Shown here piece after piece: positions 36,321-49,707 of a stretch of 64,000 bases of DNA; position 1 is the stretch's first letter, and the number at the start of each line of letters is the position of its first letter. The stretch covers positions 15,340,464-15,404,463 of the forward strand of contig NC_039511.1 of the NCBI RefSeq assembly GCF_003672135.1, read 5' to 3'. The notes under the pieces are model-generated. The model was not told the DNA's origin. It saw only the letters and a program-made list of their open reading frames with translations, and did not search any database. The translations under genes and the position numbers were made by a program. The DNA comes from Ooceraea biroi (lineage: Eukaryota > Arthropoda > Insecta > Hymenoptera > Formicidae).

Positions 36321-39300
36321 GAGCCTTCTCCTTGGTCCGTGGACTTCGCTTCCACGAGGACGAAGCCGGGGGATGGAGGAGGCAAACGAGGTGACCGTGA
36401 GGGTGAATGGGAACGCGCGCGTGGAGATGGCAAATTTTCTCGCGTCGTCCAATTTTGTAGCAACGAGGAAGGGACGAGCGCATCGAGAGCGTCTGAGCAG
36501 GAGAGGACGGCTACAAACGCGCGAACACGAAGGGGTAGAAAAGAGGTAGAAACCGAGCAGAACGGGGGCAAGGGAAGGAAGTGGTCTTGTCAATCGTTGA
36601 GAAGGTGTGCAGCCGAGGCAATCTCGCAGGGGAGGAAAATCAGGACGACTCCTCGAGTCAGTAAATTCGCTCGCTCTTCGTCCTGCTCGCGGTGTCTCTC
36701 TCCTTTCTTTCACACACACGTTCTTCTTCCTCTGCACGTCCCATACTGCTTTCCTCCCGTACTGTCCTCTGCACTCTCTGTCCACGCTTGCTGTCTACGT
36801 AGCAAACAAGAGAGAAGGAGCCGCCAGAGGTGGAGTCGCGTGAGCATAACCCGAGCGAAGTGAAAATTGCTCGAGCCATTCGCCAGGATTGACCTTGCGC
36901 GTGCGACCTTATGTCCTACCTATATATCGTCCATTTACTGAAGACACATGTATCCCTATACGCGCGTGCGTCCGCGTTTTTCCGCGACGCGCGTTTCTTC
37001 TTCAAGGATTTCTTTTCAAGCGTTGCTCTCTTCTTATTTTTGATGATACCTTCGACGAAACTTGGAATAGGTACGCTGGCATCATATTTGTAACATGAAA
37101 ACGAGAACGCAAGGCAACAGATGAAACCTAATCTGACAAAAGGGAAAATAAAGATTAAAGTAACGCAAATGAATCGAGTTTTAAGTAACGAGTAGTAACT
37201 GCGATATATAATTTAAGTAACGCGGGGGTAAATTTCAAGTTGGAGCTTGTGGGAAGAGATGGAGAGACCTCGAGGAGAGATTTGATACGCCGAGAGAGAA
37301 GGCGAAGTAGTTGCGGGGAGAATCTTCGATAGTTTAATCCGTCCGGTTTTTCCGGAGTGCCAGATAAACGCGCGGGATTAGCGAGGAGGAACGAGCGGGA
37401 TAAAGTTGGAGGAAGACGGAGAGGCTGCGATCGAGCACGGCTCTCGCAAAACGCGCTGCGACAATGACGACGAACAGCCGAGGACGGGAAAGCGATCGGG
37501 AGAAGAATTCGTTAAAGGGTAAGGCTGCGGAGAGGAGAGCGGGGTCGTTTTACTTCAAACGTCGTTGGGATAAGGCGACGAAACGCAATTACACCGCAGA
37601 TCTCTCTGCACAGAATGTCCAACACGATGTTCACCACGTAAAGATATCTTGTGCAGCGACTGTTAAATAACAAATAGATTTAAGCAGATTGAAAGTAGAT
37701 TATAACTCCTTTATCTGCCAGCACTTGCGAATTTATTTTTACAAAGTTGGCACGAGCGATTGTACAAAGTGCAACATGAGAATGGCGTAGTCTTATCGTG
37801 AGGAAGAGTTTACTCTCTGAAAGATAAGAGATTTCTCGTTCTCATTTTTTTCCGTACGATTTATTAACGCTGCTAGACAAAAATAGAATGCCTTGTTCTC
37901 GATCCGAGCGGGCAAAAATTTGCACCTTTTTTCCCCTCCCTTTTTCCTCTTTTATCGACTTCTCCCCCTCGTAACACTAGCCCACTTTCTTCGTACGCGC
38001 TTAGAAAAGTAATCAAACTTTTTCACCACGCAAATTGCTCGAAGTAGCCGACTGCCTCGTGCAGGGGTGACGACGGCGGGAAGGATGACGGGGGAGGGAT
38101 AGAGAAAGAAAGAGCGAAGACGAAAATGTGGCGGAAGAGGAATATGGAGTGCTCGAGTGATAAGGGGCAAATCGAACCCCGAGAGGCGGCCGATCGGTCG
38201 GCAAAGCGTGCGGACAATGAAAGAGTAAGTCCGCCCGAGTCGTCTAATACATATTAATGAGCGCTAGAGTGTCCGCAAAACTCGGCTTCCATTTCGACGT
38301 CGGTGATTCCGCGCGCGAGTGTTTTGCCTGGAGCGGTCAGATGTGCTGATTTAATCAGTAGAGTTTCGATCTTGAAGACCGTCAAGGAATCAGTAATTTG
38401 TAAAGGATAACCGCGCGTCTTTGAAAATGAATCGTCGTTGAAAGTCTCGCCGAGAGGAATCCACAGTAAATATGCATCGTTTCCGACGTTGCTTCTTTCA
38501 CTCAGAAACGCAATACTGCTGGTCTACACGCGACATTTAACAATGTTGTTTCCCTATGACATTTCCATGTTCAAATTGCTTTAGAATCTCGCAGCCGTGA
38601 CATAAAGTCACCGAGCGTCTTGTGTTATCCTGTATTAAACATGCAAAGTGTCGGCGTGGCTCTCGCAGCGTTAGTGAGCGAATCTCGTTGCCGACAAATT
38701 GGGACGCGTTTAAGAATCTGTCGTGCTTCTCGAGGGTGAGAGCGCCGTAAGGACGTCGTGCCATGACATTTCGTACGAGCCAGGGTGAGGCGTGATTCGA
38801 GGGTGCCTGCGGAAGGAGCCGACGAGTAGCGAGTAAGTCGGGTAAGTCGACTAGAACTGCCTAATGCATGCTGATAAGGCGGAGCGTGGCTCTCGTTCGT
38901 CACACTCGGCAGTCGAATCGACCGAATCGCTGGAAGGAGAGAAAATAGCCCTTCAGTCTTCTTTGTCAGCGATTGTATAAAGATATGAAGGAGTATAATG
39001 TTTAAAACATTTTTTTATCTCGACGGAGAACGGAATCCGACACTTGCTGGAGGTCCGCAAGTTGCTCTAAGCTTCCTGTTGTCCGCCTAATGAAGTTTCT
39101 AGAAAATTCTTTTACGAAAGTTTCTAATATGTTTTTATATATAATCCATTTGACCACTTTACTCAATTACAAGGTATAAACTCTCGCACGCTACAATTTT
39201 CTGTACAATTTCGTAAGAACGCGGCAGAGAATGAGATTTAGATATGCGAAATGTGATCACGCGTCCCACTAAAGTGTCCTACTTTATAGATAACCGAACG

Positions 39301-40636
39301 ACGCGGAAGAATGATTTTCGAGACGATGCACTCGATCCTCACAATCGGCCGCGATCGTATCCATTCCTCGAATGGATATTGGATATACTTCTTTGATTTT
39401 ATTCCAATGCCGAGCGGCAGCGCGCGGCTTATTCGGAAATTACATTCGTTCCCGGCGGATGTTCCTTCTTCGGATTATTGCTCGCGCTACAACACTGATC
39501 TTCTTTCTCCCTCGACCGCCTCATACGTTTTTATTTTCTCGTTGATCGCCCCTTCCTGCGGATCTACGGCTTCTCTTCTGACGACCCTTCATTTTCCAGT
39601 CAAGTTCCGTAGGTGTTCCTTTAAAAGCGTGTCTTAACGGAGAATATCACGTCTCTCGTTCTCAGCCTCCCCTCTCTGCCATTGTCTATAATCCTGCATA
39701 AATCCTTCATAAATATGGTTTATACACCTTTAAATCCTCCTACCCCCTCATTTCGTCTTCCTTCTCTCTCACGTAATCTACACTTTTACATAATGTCTTT
39801 CCATGCGTAAATTATCGATCGCATAATCTGGTGACCCATTTTTAAACGGATTTATGAAACTGTACAAATTTGCTTATTAGAGATACATATAGTTAATGAA
39901 TTAATTGTGCACTACGCAGGCGATTAAATTAACGCCCATCGCGAGAAACTGTAATTGCAATAATACAATATCGCAAAGAACTTGTCTAACGATCAAATTA
40001 ATTCTATTTTTACATGATCGGTTACATAATAGCCATTAATTTTATCGTGATAAAATATTATGATGCCAAAAAATACAAGGCCGTCACGATTGTCTCTTAT
40101 TAAGATTTATACATGTTATTCTAGTGTGAAGCTGACGTGCCACGCATTTACGAATCGCGAATTTTTCAAAGCAAATTTATTTTCACGATATCAAATGCGT
40201 CGTTGTTTATTCCCAACTGGCAAATCCATCATGAATTAAATCTCCACGCTACATCTGAATTCATTCGCTGTCAATCTCCAATGTTATTCATTTTAACCCG
40301 GACTACTCCATCACCCGCGCCCCTCTTCGGAAATCCGTCTCAAATTCCCGAAAGATTCTCACCATTCACCTTCGTGTTTTCTGTTCCTTTCTTATTTCAT
40401 CATGTATTTTTTTTTTCGTCTTTATTAGCATGCCGTCGCCATTTCCGCCCAAGGGAAATTCCCAACTTCTCCCTATAAACTCGATCTTTTTACGCATTTG
40501 TAATTTTCCCCTGAATTCTGAAAAATGTGGATTATATAAGCAATTTAAATTGCCTTCCTGTGACGTAAACGTAATAAAAAGACCCCGTTTCATATCTCTC
40601 CTGAAAAACGCGGAATGGACATATTCCCCGTTGCAC
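36321..40636. other. Gene-free GC-rich flank, first part
   Basis: The content is strand-asymmetric purine-rich (36330-36600, 37250-37530) and pyrimidine-rich (36660-36790, 39460-39780) sequence. The long open frames here are low-complexity and overlap on several frames, as expected from composition, so I do not call them genes. No tRNA, rRNA or transposon was recognised. Confidence 0.5.
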
Positions 40637-43600
40637 TAAAAGTCAGCCATTTTCGTTCGTTCGAGCGAGACTCGGCTCCGCGACTCCAGGAGCCGTGAGT
40701 TATTCAGGTAACTGAACGAGTTACTCTCTTCGAGGTCGCTCAGGACCAGGAAGAATCGGGAGAAAAGGCGATGGTGCAAGAGAAGGATCAGGCGAACGAG
40801 GGGAGGGAACGCGCGAGGCGACGAAAAGAGAAGGCTAGGCGTTTCACATGGTAATCTCCTCATGAATATCCTCAAAGAACTACCTCCTCTCCCTCTCACC
40901 CTTCCACCCTCCTACACACACACGCGCACGCACGCGTTCGCGCACCGCTCCTCGAGGAGGTCTGTAAGGCGGAAGACGTAGACGTATCACTGCTCGCATT
41001 TATACATCCGGCCGGTAATGGGAGCGCGACGGTGGAGAACGGGAGGGAGGGAGAGAAAGGGGCGCGAGTACGGGGTTGGTGGCGGCGTAAGACCTCTCTC
41101 ATTCGATTAGGTCGAAGCAAAAGCTTGGTGACACGCTCGCCCGTCGTAGCCGAGTAATGTGATTAAAACTCCGATGGAGCTCGTAGCCCGTCAACGTCGA
41201 GTGCCTTTCCACGAGCGAACTCATATTTCCGCGAGAACCGAGGAGACACGATCGCGTCGACCTAACTCCGCGATTTCTTCGCCGCGCGTTTCCGGCTGTA
41301 AAGATGACGTGGACGGAGGTCTCTATTTCCAAGTGATATTTTCACAAATTAAAGAATACGCCAGAGTAGTGCGATGAATCGGTAGCCGCGTGAGACATTC
41401 CGCAGGAACGATGCGTAGCAGATGAAAGCGATAGAAAGTGCAGGAATCGCAAAGAATTTAACAACTTATTTAACAAAAGAGATTAACAAATTTTAAATTG
41501 ATAAAATCAGTGTCGTTCGCACTTTCAATCATCTAACTTTCAATTTCTTTTTGAGAATATCGAAAGATAAACACAAACGTACTTGTTACGAATTTTCGTA
41601 GCTCGTCTTCGAGATAAGCGGACTGATATCAAAAAGGTCTCGCGACGTTGTGCTTGATGATGGATAACCGAGAACTTCGAGGGCTTCAAAAGCTGCGCGA
41701 GCTTTTTCTTCCGCGCCGCATTTTCCCTTTAGGTTGATTCGCAGGGTATTCGATTAACGTGCCGGCTCGAGCATTTCTCGACGGTTGAATATACGGGGCC
41801 CCGGTCACGGTGCGGTCCCCCTCGAAAAATATGAGATGGCAGGACTGTGCCCGGGCAAAGAGAGGAAGAGAAGACTGCAGAGAGGGAACACACGGGGTGG
41901 AAAGCGACGGGCAAAGCGTTCTTTCACATGCTAATCCACCAGGCAGGCTGCGCTCATGAATACCTATGGTCAAAGCGCGCCTTTCTGTCTCCCCCTCCTT
42001 CTCCTCCTCGTTCGGTCTCCGCCGCTATTTTTGCCCGCTCTCTCGCTCTCGTTGTATACACGTTGTCTCAAAACTTTCGCACTTCCTCTCAACCGCAGAT
42101 GGTAGGAGGGAAATTGGGCGGACTCGTGGTTGTTTCGGTGTCGAGACATCGATGGCTCTCGTCGAATTGTAAGCGGTGAAACGTAGGCGGTTTTGTAAAT
42201 GTAGTTAGGTAGCAGGAATGTCAAAAGGGAGAGGGCCATGAAAAATTAACTGAAAATATATCCTTCGTTTAATTTCAAGCGAGCTTGCGTTAAAAATATT
42301 TGCCTTAAAAATATTTGTTATTGTCTCCCACATTCATGTTATTTATGTTGTGTCAAGCAACCCTTGCGCAACCACCGCACTTTCGCCCCTACAAGAGAGC
42401 TCCCCTCTCGCGTTTCTTCCCTCTCTCCTCTTTTGCTGCGAGATGGAGAACGCAGCAAGAAAGGCCGCGCGAGAAATGGCGGCGCTTTGTGTCCCGAATT
42501 TGTGCCGAGCCGTTCTCCGTGCTCCTTTACGAGGAACGATAAGTCAGGAGTGGCCCACCACCCTCTACACCCTCTCTTGTCCGCTCTACGACCCTTTCCC
42601 TAGCGAGCCACCGCTTCCGTTCTCGCCTGCACGCAAAATTATCGCGACCGCACTTAGAATAACGCGATCGTATCTGCGTCCGGTTCGACTTTAGCGTACC
42701 CGTTAAATATTACCCGTCCCTAAAGCGCTTCAGGCGCACGAAGCAACCCTCGCGCTATAGTGAAGATGTTTACGGCGGTATCTGATGATTGCATGCACGT
42801 TCGCAACGCGCAAACGTGATTCTGGTCTACTTAAAGTTAGCATAAGAGCGGAATTGACACAGCGAACTGTGTGTACGCGTCGCGAGTTTCGGAAACTCGC
42901 GCGATTCTTGTTCTCTACCACAGTGAGTTAAGAGTTGGCAGTGCGATTTGATTTTCGACGAAAGAATGCAACAATTTTCTATGTAAACGGAAATAAGAGA
43001 TTTGACATGATTAAGAATTTGTGAAACTGGAAAGAATGGTAATAAATTTGGATGCTAATAGATTCTTCATTCTCCAGCTGCATTTTCTTTATGGGTCATG
43101 CTAATCGCGTTTTAATGAAAATTTGAGGTAATTATATAATCGAGGTTAACAGAAAAGGTCTCATGTGTATTCTATGTCGAGTTATTGCGTTAAACCGAAA
43201 GAGCGAACTGTGAAGTTTCTCCCTTGAAAATAAGTTATTCACTTGCAAACGCGAAATTTCGGTGGAACGTTGGGCTGTCGTCACGGCAGCGCATTTAATT
43301 GTCACGGCACCAAAATTGGCCTACTCATCACGCGTGAACTTTCAGAAGTCTCCTTTGTTCCCATGCACGTTCCGGTAATAACGTTACCTATTCATTGCTT
43401 GAACTTTATCATGCTTATCCTCGGAGGAGTCGCGCTGCGATATAAACAGATGCACCTCTCTCTTTCTCTCTCTTCCGCTTGTCTGTCCCATTTTGTCCCT
43501 CCATATTCACTGTAGGACCGTCGCCGCAGGAGCCGAAAAACGCCGCGGTCGTTCAATTTCGTCCCGCGAGCACCGCGTAATTGGGAGCATGCTCGGCGGG

Positions 43601-45300
43601 CTCGTTGCCGAGAATTTAGTTTCCGGTTCGCGGTATGCCCGGTTTGTGTGCGTGTGTACGCGTGTCGCACGGCATGGTCGCGATGCGAACCGGGGTTGGT
43701 TCGGGGAGGTAGAGCGGACGGATACCTGCACCACCCGTCGACGGGGATGACCGAGGGGACCGGCAAGGCAAAAGGGTTAAAAGAGGCGGCAGGAAGTGCG
43801 GAGAGGTAGGCAGCGGAGCTGGCGAGTACGGGGTGGCGGACGCGAGAGGCGCGGCGGAGGGCGCGAAAGGGATGGCTATCCCACGTGCTGCGCTCCCATG
43901 CATAGAGAGGGCTCATGTTTCCCTAATGCAGCCCGATAAATATTTAAACATAACGTAATCGGTCGGATTATCCCAAGCAAGCGAGACGGAGATACGGCGG
44001 AAACCCCGGCGCGCGAGGATAAGATAGAGAGAGGGTGAAAGAGAAAAGAAGGAAGAGGGATGGAGAGAACCAGGACGCAATCCGTAATGCGCTCAAACGT
44101 GCAGCAGTTGTCTCGTGAAATGGCGTCTTTCGCAATCTCGTACACACATACGCCATGCACGACGATCGGCATCGAAATTTGTCCGCCGGTGCGTTTTCCA
44201 TTCAGCGAAGGACAGCCAGTGCGATGGAGACTCGTGCGCGGAAACTTGAAAGATCACGATGGAAACTTTACGGCCGCCGAAATTGCGCGATGCATATTGA
44301 AACGGACTATCGTTCCTCATCTCGATCCGAACACACGCGTGCTCCGAGAACGACGATTGCACTGGAAAAGAGTTTCTCTGAATTTGTCTCCGCTTGCCAA
44401 GAGGATTTCTTCTCGTTGTCAAAATTTTGCCGGTGCACTCGACTAACGTCGACGAGCATCGGCTCCGTCTGTCGGAGATTTGTCAAGGAAGAAATTTAAA
44501 AGTAGAATATTTTTCAGCCGTAGATTCTTCTTGACACAACGTTGCAATCTACAAATCTCTCTGCACGTATTATTCCATTTGTGCATTTTTTAAAATAAAA
44601 TAAATAAAAATTAATAATAAATAAAAATTAATAAAAATAAATGAATAAATAAATTGCGAGTTCGCGCGATCGTCTCGTTCGGGTCGTTGAATCCCGCCGC
44701 TGCACTCGCTCGATTCCACATCGCGTGACACCTGATTAACCCTTCCAGCTGACGCGGAGGACACATATGTGTCACTCGGTTCGTTCCATCATTCGGCACG
44801 CGAGCAAAAATTACCAGTCTGTCGGGGAGGGGAAGGGGTTAATCGCTGCGACACGTGGCGGATTGTAAATCGTGCGGTGGACATTTCCAATTTTGCGAGC
44901 GCGCGCAAAGAACGCGCGACGGATTACCGACATCTCGTTTCGCTATCGATGGTTCCCGATCGCGGTGTACACTCGCGAACTGCACAACCGATTTTGTCCC
45001 CTTCCGGCTGGACGTTTGCAGGACACCGAAACCCCCCGGGGGTGTCCGTCGTGTCACGTCTAGCCGGGCGAGGCGGAATTTTCGGCGAGGGGACCGAGGG
45101 AGGCGGCGGTTGACGAGGGAGTGTTTGTGGGACTTTGGGGGACGCGAGGGCATTTAAGCGTAAATGGTTTTTGTAACTGGGAGAGCGTAAAATTGCCTAA
45201 CCGCCCCGTGCATCTCCTGGCGCTTTTGGACGAGCCCGGCCAAACCCCTCGCGCTGCAATGCCACCCCTTCCGTTTCACCTATACAGGCTGCCTCATAGC
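40637..45300. other. Gene-free GC-rich flank, second part
   Basis: This stretch is CpG-rich with alternating purine and pyrimidine tracts. Two stretches share a TTTCACATGNTAATC ... CTCATGAATA pattern (40848-40880 and 41928-41970), which may be related elements. No coding region can be supported. Confidence 0.45.
44587..44654. repeat. A/T simple repeat (AAATAA/TAAATAAAAATTAA units)
   Basis: An imperfect repeat of TAAATAAAAATTAATAA-like units about 68 bases long lies within otherwise GC-rich DNA. Confidence 0.85.
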
Positions 45301-48300
45301 TTGGGCACGTAATCCTTGGACTGTACAGATACGCGATTATTTATCTCTTGATAAAATCTCTGACTGGTAGCTATTGTTTATCGCAACTTCGCAGCCTTTG
45401 ATTTATGTTATCAGGCAAATCTAAAAATAAGTTCCTGTCAAATAATACTGTCAGTGCCTGTGCTCTTACCGTGGATTTCCGCTGAATTATTGTGGCTAGT
45501 TTCTGCTAGGCTAACAGGATTGCATATAATATCTTGTGTCAGTCATAATTAGTCAAGTCAGTTGAAACTGTCATAAACAAAGTTCCAGAAAGAAATTATC
45601 GTTTGAAAATGTTTATTGAGCTTTTCCTCCTTCTCTAAAGCGAGATATAATATATCAGCAAATAAAAGACTAATAAAGATGCATATAGCACATATGAACC
45701 TCAAAATACATACATATGTAAGACGTATATATATAACGTAACCGCGTTCTATGCCGTTCCATGTGGTTCTCCAGTGAAAATTTCGAGGCCCAAATTACGG
45801 CAGAAACGGCAAGAATCGAGACGCGCGCGTGCTGAAATCCGAAAATAATATCTCGCGAATTAGGTCGTCCGGGTAAAAAGCACGACGGCGAAACGCGCCG
45901 CGGGTATAATGAATATTTAATGTGCGGAGAAAAAGCCGCGTCTGCACCGGAAGGCAGGTGCGTGCCGACGATATGGGTAGGCCCCATGGGTAGGCGAACC
46001 TGGAAATCGCGTATTCATCATCGGTCCATTCGTAATCCGTCGCGCGCGGTCAAGGGAGGCAGTGAGTCGGGGTGGCGTGTGTACGTGGGGACGGCGGGCG
46101 GCAGCGGGGCGGAGGAAGCGATTAATTTCACAGCGCGATTCATAATGGAGCCTCCATCAATCATTGCTGCCGGTTACGCGCGCGCCGCCCGAACTCCGGC
46201 GCGATAATTAATTCCGAAAAATTATTAATCGCAATAATGTCCTCATTTACAGAGGCGACTGCTGCAAGGGCGCGCGCGACGCTCGCCGATGCGATTCGCG
46301 CCCGCCGTGTACTTAATTATCTGCGATTTGCCTAATCGAGGATCCGTAATCGTGTTACGGGATGTGCAATCAGCGTTACACGTTTCGGCTGAGTATCATT
46401 TTATCGCGCACGGGTGTTTTATCCGACGAGAAATATAATTGGAATTATCCCGGCAGATTCGCGAATACTGAGATGCATTGTCATCGTGATTTTGTAATCT
46501 ATCGGATAGCGGTGTTATATCTCGTTACGTGATCGTATTGGATTATTTGACGATACTAAATTTATGTGAATTTTTTGAGTGGAAGGAATTCGCAGTCTCG
46601 TATTTACGAAAATATATGCAGTGCGTTATTAGATTATCATATTAAAATTAATTTGCAATTAATGATATGAATTATTGATAAATTATAAATGTAACGTTAT
46701 TACAGAAATAATATGTGTGAATATTTTATGTATATTTTTCAGATTAATTTCCGATGTCAGTATTATTTCAAGATATTGAGACAATTTTATTAATACAAAG
46801 TAATTCTGATACTTTCATTAATACTATCATTAATTCATTAATACTATCAAATAAAATACGTATTTCCTTTTTAAATCTTTCATACATTTTTTGAGACGTT
46901 TGGTGAATTATTCAAAGCCGATAAAATCTACTGGGAGCTAATTTAGCTGAATTAATAGAAAGTCGATTAAATCTATATTATTTTTAGTCACTTTTTTAAC
47001 TTGTATCGAAAATAGAGATATACTCTTATGTTTCGAAAAGAAAAAAAGAGTGAAAAGAAAAAGATATATTAAAAGAAAATGTAACACTTATAACGAAAGA
47101 AAATCTTCATTATAGTATGATATTAAGTAGTTATAGTTCGTATTTGATCAGACATACTTCAATTTCTAATATCACATTATATTATCTCTTTCATTAGTTA
47201 AACTGCATGGTATTATAATGAGACAGACGACTTCTAATATTGGTAGAATTTTTTAAATTTAATTTAATTTTTAAAAATATATAGAATTTTTCAAATGTGT
47301 AGAATATCCATATACATATATGTATAATATTGTACGTATACATATAATACTTATCTAATATTAATAAAATTTATCTATATGTTACTCGCTAAGCGTATAT
47401 TGTCTGTTACACTGATCATTAAAGCAAATATTTATACGTTTAAACATCTAATTAAATATTCGAAAAATATCTTTTTCGTATTACGAGAAAAGAGTCGCGT
47501 CAATCTAAGCATCACTTCAGTCCCATACATCAAAGCATCCGAGTAATAAAAAAAATCATTGAGCGATTGAAGCGATTCAGTCCCATACATGAAAGCGATG
47601 TTGCTTGGATACACATCGCTCATTTTATCACGGCACTTTTATTAGAGAAACGATTAAAGCGAGAGATTGAATTTTAAAAAGAAATTAAAGCGGACGGCGC
47701 TTCTTGAAAAGGTGAGTTGCCGGTGTAACCTTTACGTGGCGTTATACACGTGTTTGTTATACGCGTGCACGTGTATACGTGTATATGTCGCGGGTCGTGC
47801 TTAACAGCCCGCGACGTCGTAAATTGATAGTAAATGTCACATCCGGATTGCAGAATAAGAACGCGCTCCTGTGGGAAAGCCCCCGCTGGCGGCAATCACT
47901 TAGCCGCTCACTTCGCGAGACACGAATGCGCCTCACATTGGTCTCGCTGACGGTCGTAATTCCGTGACATTGATATTCCTACGGAAGCCAGTACCCACCG
48001 GAAAATAATTCGCCGGCACGACACGTCTCAAAGTGCATTTCACCGTATTTGACGGGGCGTCGCGAGAGCCATTTCGAATCCGGGGCTGTGCCGCGCTATT
48101 ATTTATTATTACCGCTGCGATATGGCGAATCAAATGACATGATTTATCGTCATTTAAATTAATCGCGTCTTATCGTGCTTCTGCATGTCTAACCGAAAGC
48201 CAAAACATGAATTTTGGTCTGAACCTCGAGATGTTATTAAGATTAAACATTGATTTTAATAATGCGAAGTAGAGAAAGGAAAACGCGATGTTATTCGTAT

Positions 48301-49140
48301 GCTTTTACGATGAGTCGCTTATGATCGATTTCGTGGTGTGAAAAAGAGACCGACTTACTCGTACGGAGGAGTTACTCATATCAAAAATTCGATTTCATGA
48401 ATTTCCCACATAATTCACCGTAGCATCAAGCGAACCCATTTATCCGTTCGATGTACTCGCAAATTGCGTTCGTACTCAGATTATAATCGAAGCAATAAAT
48501 GACATCGCGACGTAAAAATAAGAGAGAGACGTTGAAGTGCAAGTACGATACGATCGCGTACTTTTGTCAGCTAATCAATAAGATGGATGATTCGATCAAA
48601 TAGGTTTATCGGTGCGGAACTAATTTTAAACTTCTGTTGCCCGATGCAACAGATATTTCATCATCTGCCGAGATTTATTGACACTATATAAGTATTAAAA
48701 TTTTGATCGGTATCGAACCGTGTGCGCCAATACTTTTGACCTTTAGCGTTTGCCTGACGCAAATGTTCTCACGGCAAAATCGGTTAACTTATTTATAAAT
48801 CGCTAATGTAGAGCAAAGTTCAGATGGCAATGAGCTCCGCGATATCGCTCTTCTAATGGCACGGCTATTCGCGCCGTTCGGTTATTCTTATTGCGACAGA
48901 TATCAGATGATTCGAATTTGAAATCTCGTGGAAGCATCAAATGTCTCCATTCAGAAACGATACAGCATTTTTATCGAATTATGAAATTCGCTTTCTTGCG
49001 TCGTCCACCTGATTTCATCGCAACGACCACGCGATCCGCGGACATTTTATCGTCCGCGTACCTGGAACTAAGCATACCTAAAAGTATGTTTCACGAAATA
49101 GCCGCATTATTCAAGAAATTACTTCATCCGCATCAGAATG
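45301..49140. other. Gene-free stretch with AT-rich core and candidate conserved non-coding blocks
   Basis: Positions 46500-47660 are AT-rich. Around 46110-46350 and 47940-48180 lie dense TAAT/ATTA-type homeodomain-like sites embedded in GC-rich sequence, including an ATGGAG-C-CTCCAT inverted repeat at 46145-46157. This texture is common in developmental enhancers, but conservation cannot be tested here. No gene was recognised. Confidence 0.35.
47516..47600. repeat. Short direct repeat, TTCAGTCCCATACATNAAAGC
   Basis: The unit occurs at 47517-47537 and 47577-47597 with one mismatch and a 60-base period. It contains a CATAC-ATG-like core. Function unknown. Confidence 0.75.
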
Positions 49141-49675
49141 CCGCGCACAAGAATACTTTAATGACGATACGCGAATGAGACATTCGTTGGCTCTGCAAAT
49201 TGTCCACCATGTGGACACCAGGATACCAGGAATGAAATAAATCCTCCGCTCTTTCGTATTCTCATCTCCGCGTCTTTCCACGTTACGCCTTTAAACATAC
49301 AGCTTTCGTCGAGAGCCAGCATTCCGGAATCAGTCTCCGTTTCCGCGCTCAACTGCCGTGTCGATATATCGTATCCGTCTTCCACATCGGGAAAGCGTAT
49401 AAACGATCCGTCAGTGACGCTTCTCGATCCTCGCTTTGGTCGCGCACGAGCTCGGGAGATGGGGGAAAACGGATAAACGAGCGTATTCGTTGAAGTAACT
49501 GCCAGACAATCGATAGCTCGACTATCCCCGGTAAAGCTTCGTTGTGTCTCTCAATTTCGAACGGAGCTTCATGAATAACCAATGGCCTGGGAGGGACCCC
49601 AAACCCGTCCCAGGAACACCGACTGGCACCGAGGCCCGCTTCCATCCCTTCGGAATCGACGTTGCAACACGCGAT

Positions 49676-49707
49676 CCCGGGCCGGGCCGGGCCGGGTCGG
49701 GTCAGAC
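49676..49707. repeat. GGGCC/GGGTC pentamer repeat
   Basis: Five GGGCC-type units are followed by two GGGTC units. It is short GC-rich simple sequence. Confidence 0.8.

Noticed and set aside
36273..36863. 196-codon plus-strand open frame in the right flank
   Set aside because: It is rich in R, G, E and S, overlaps three antisense frames of similar length, and its first part lies in the R segment whose copy R' has no such frame. It is explained by GC-rich composition.
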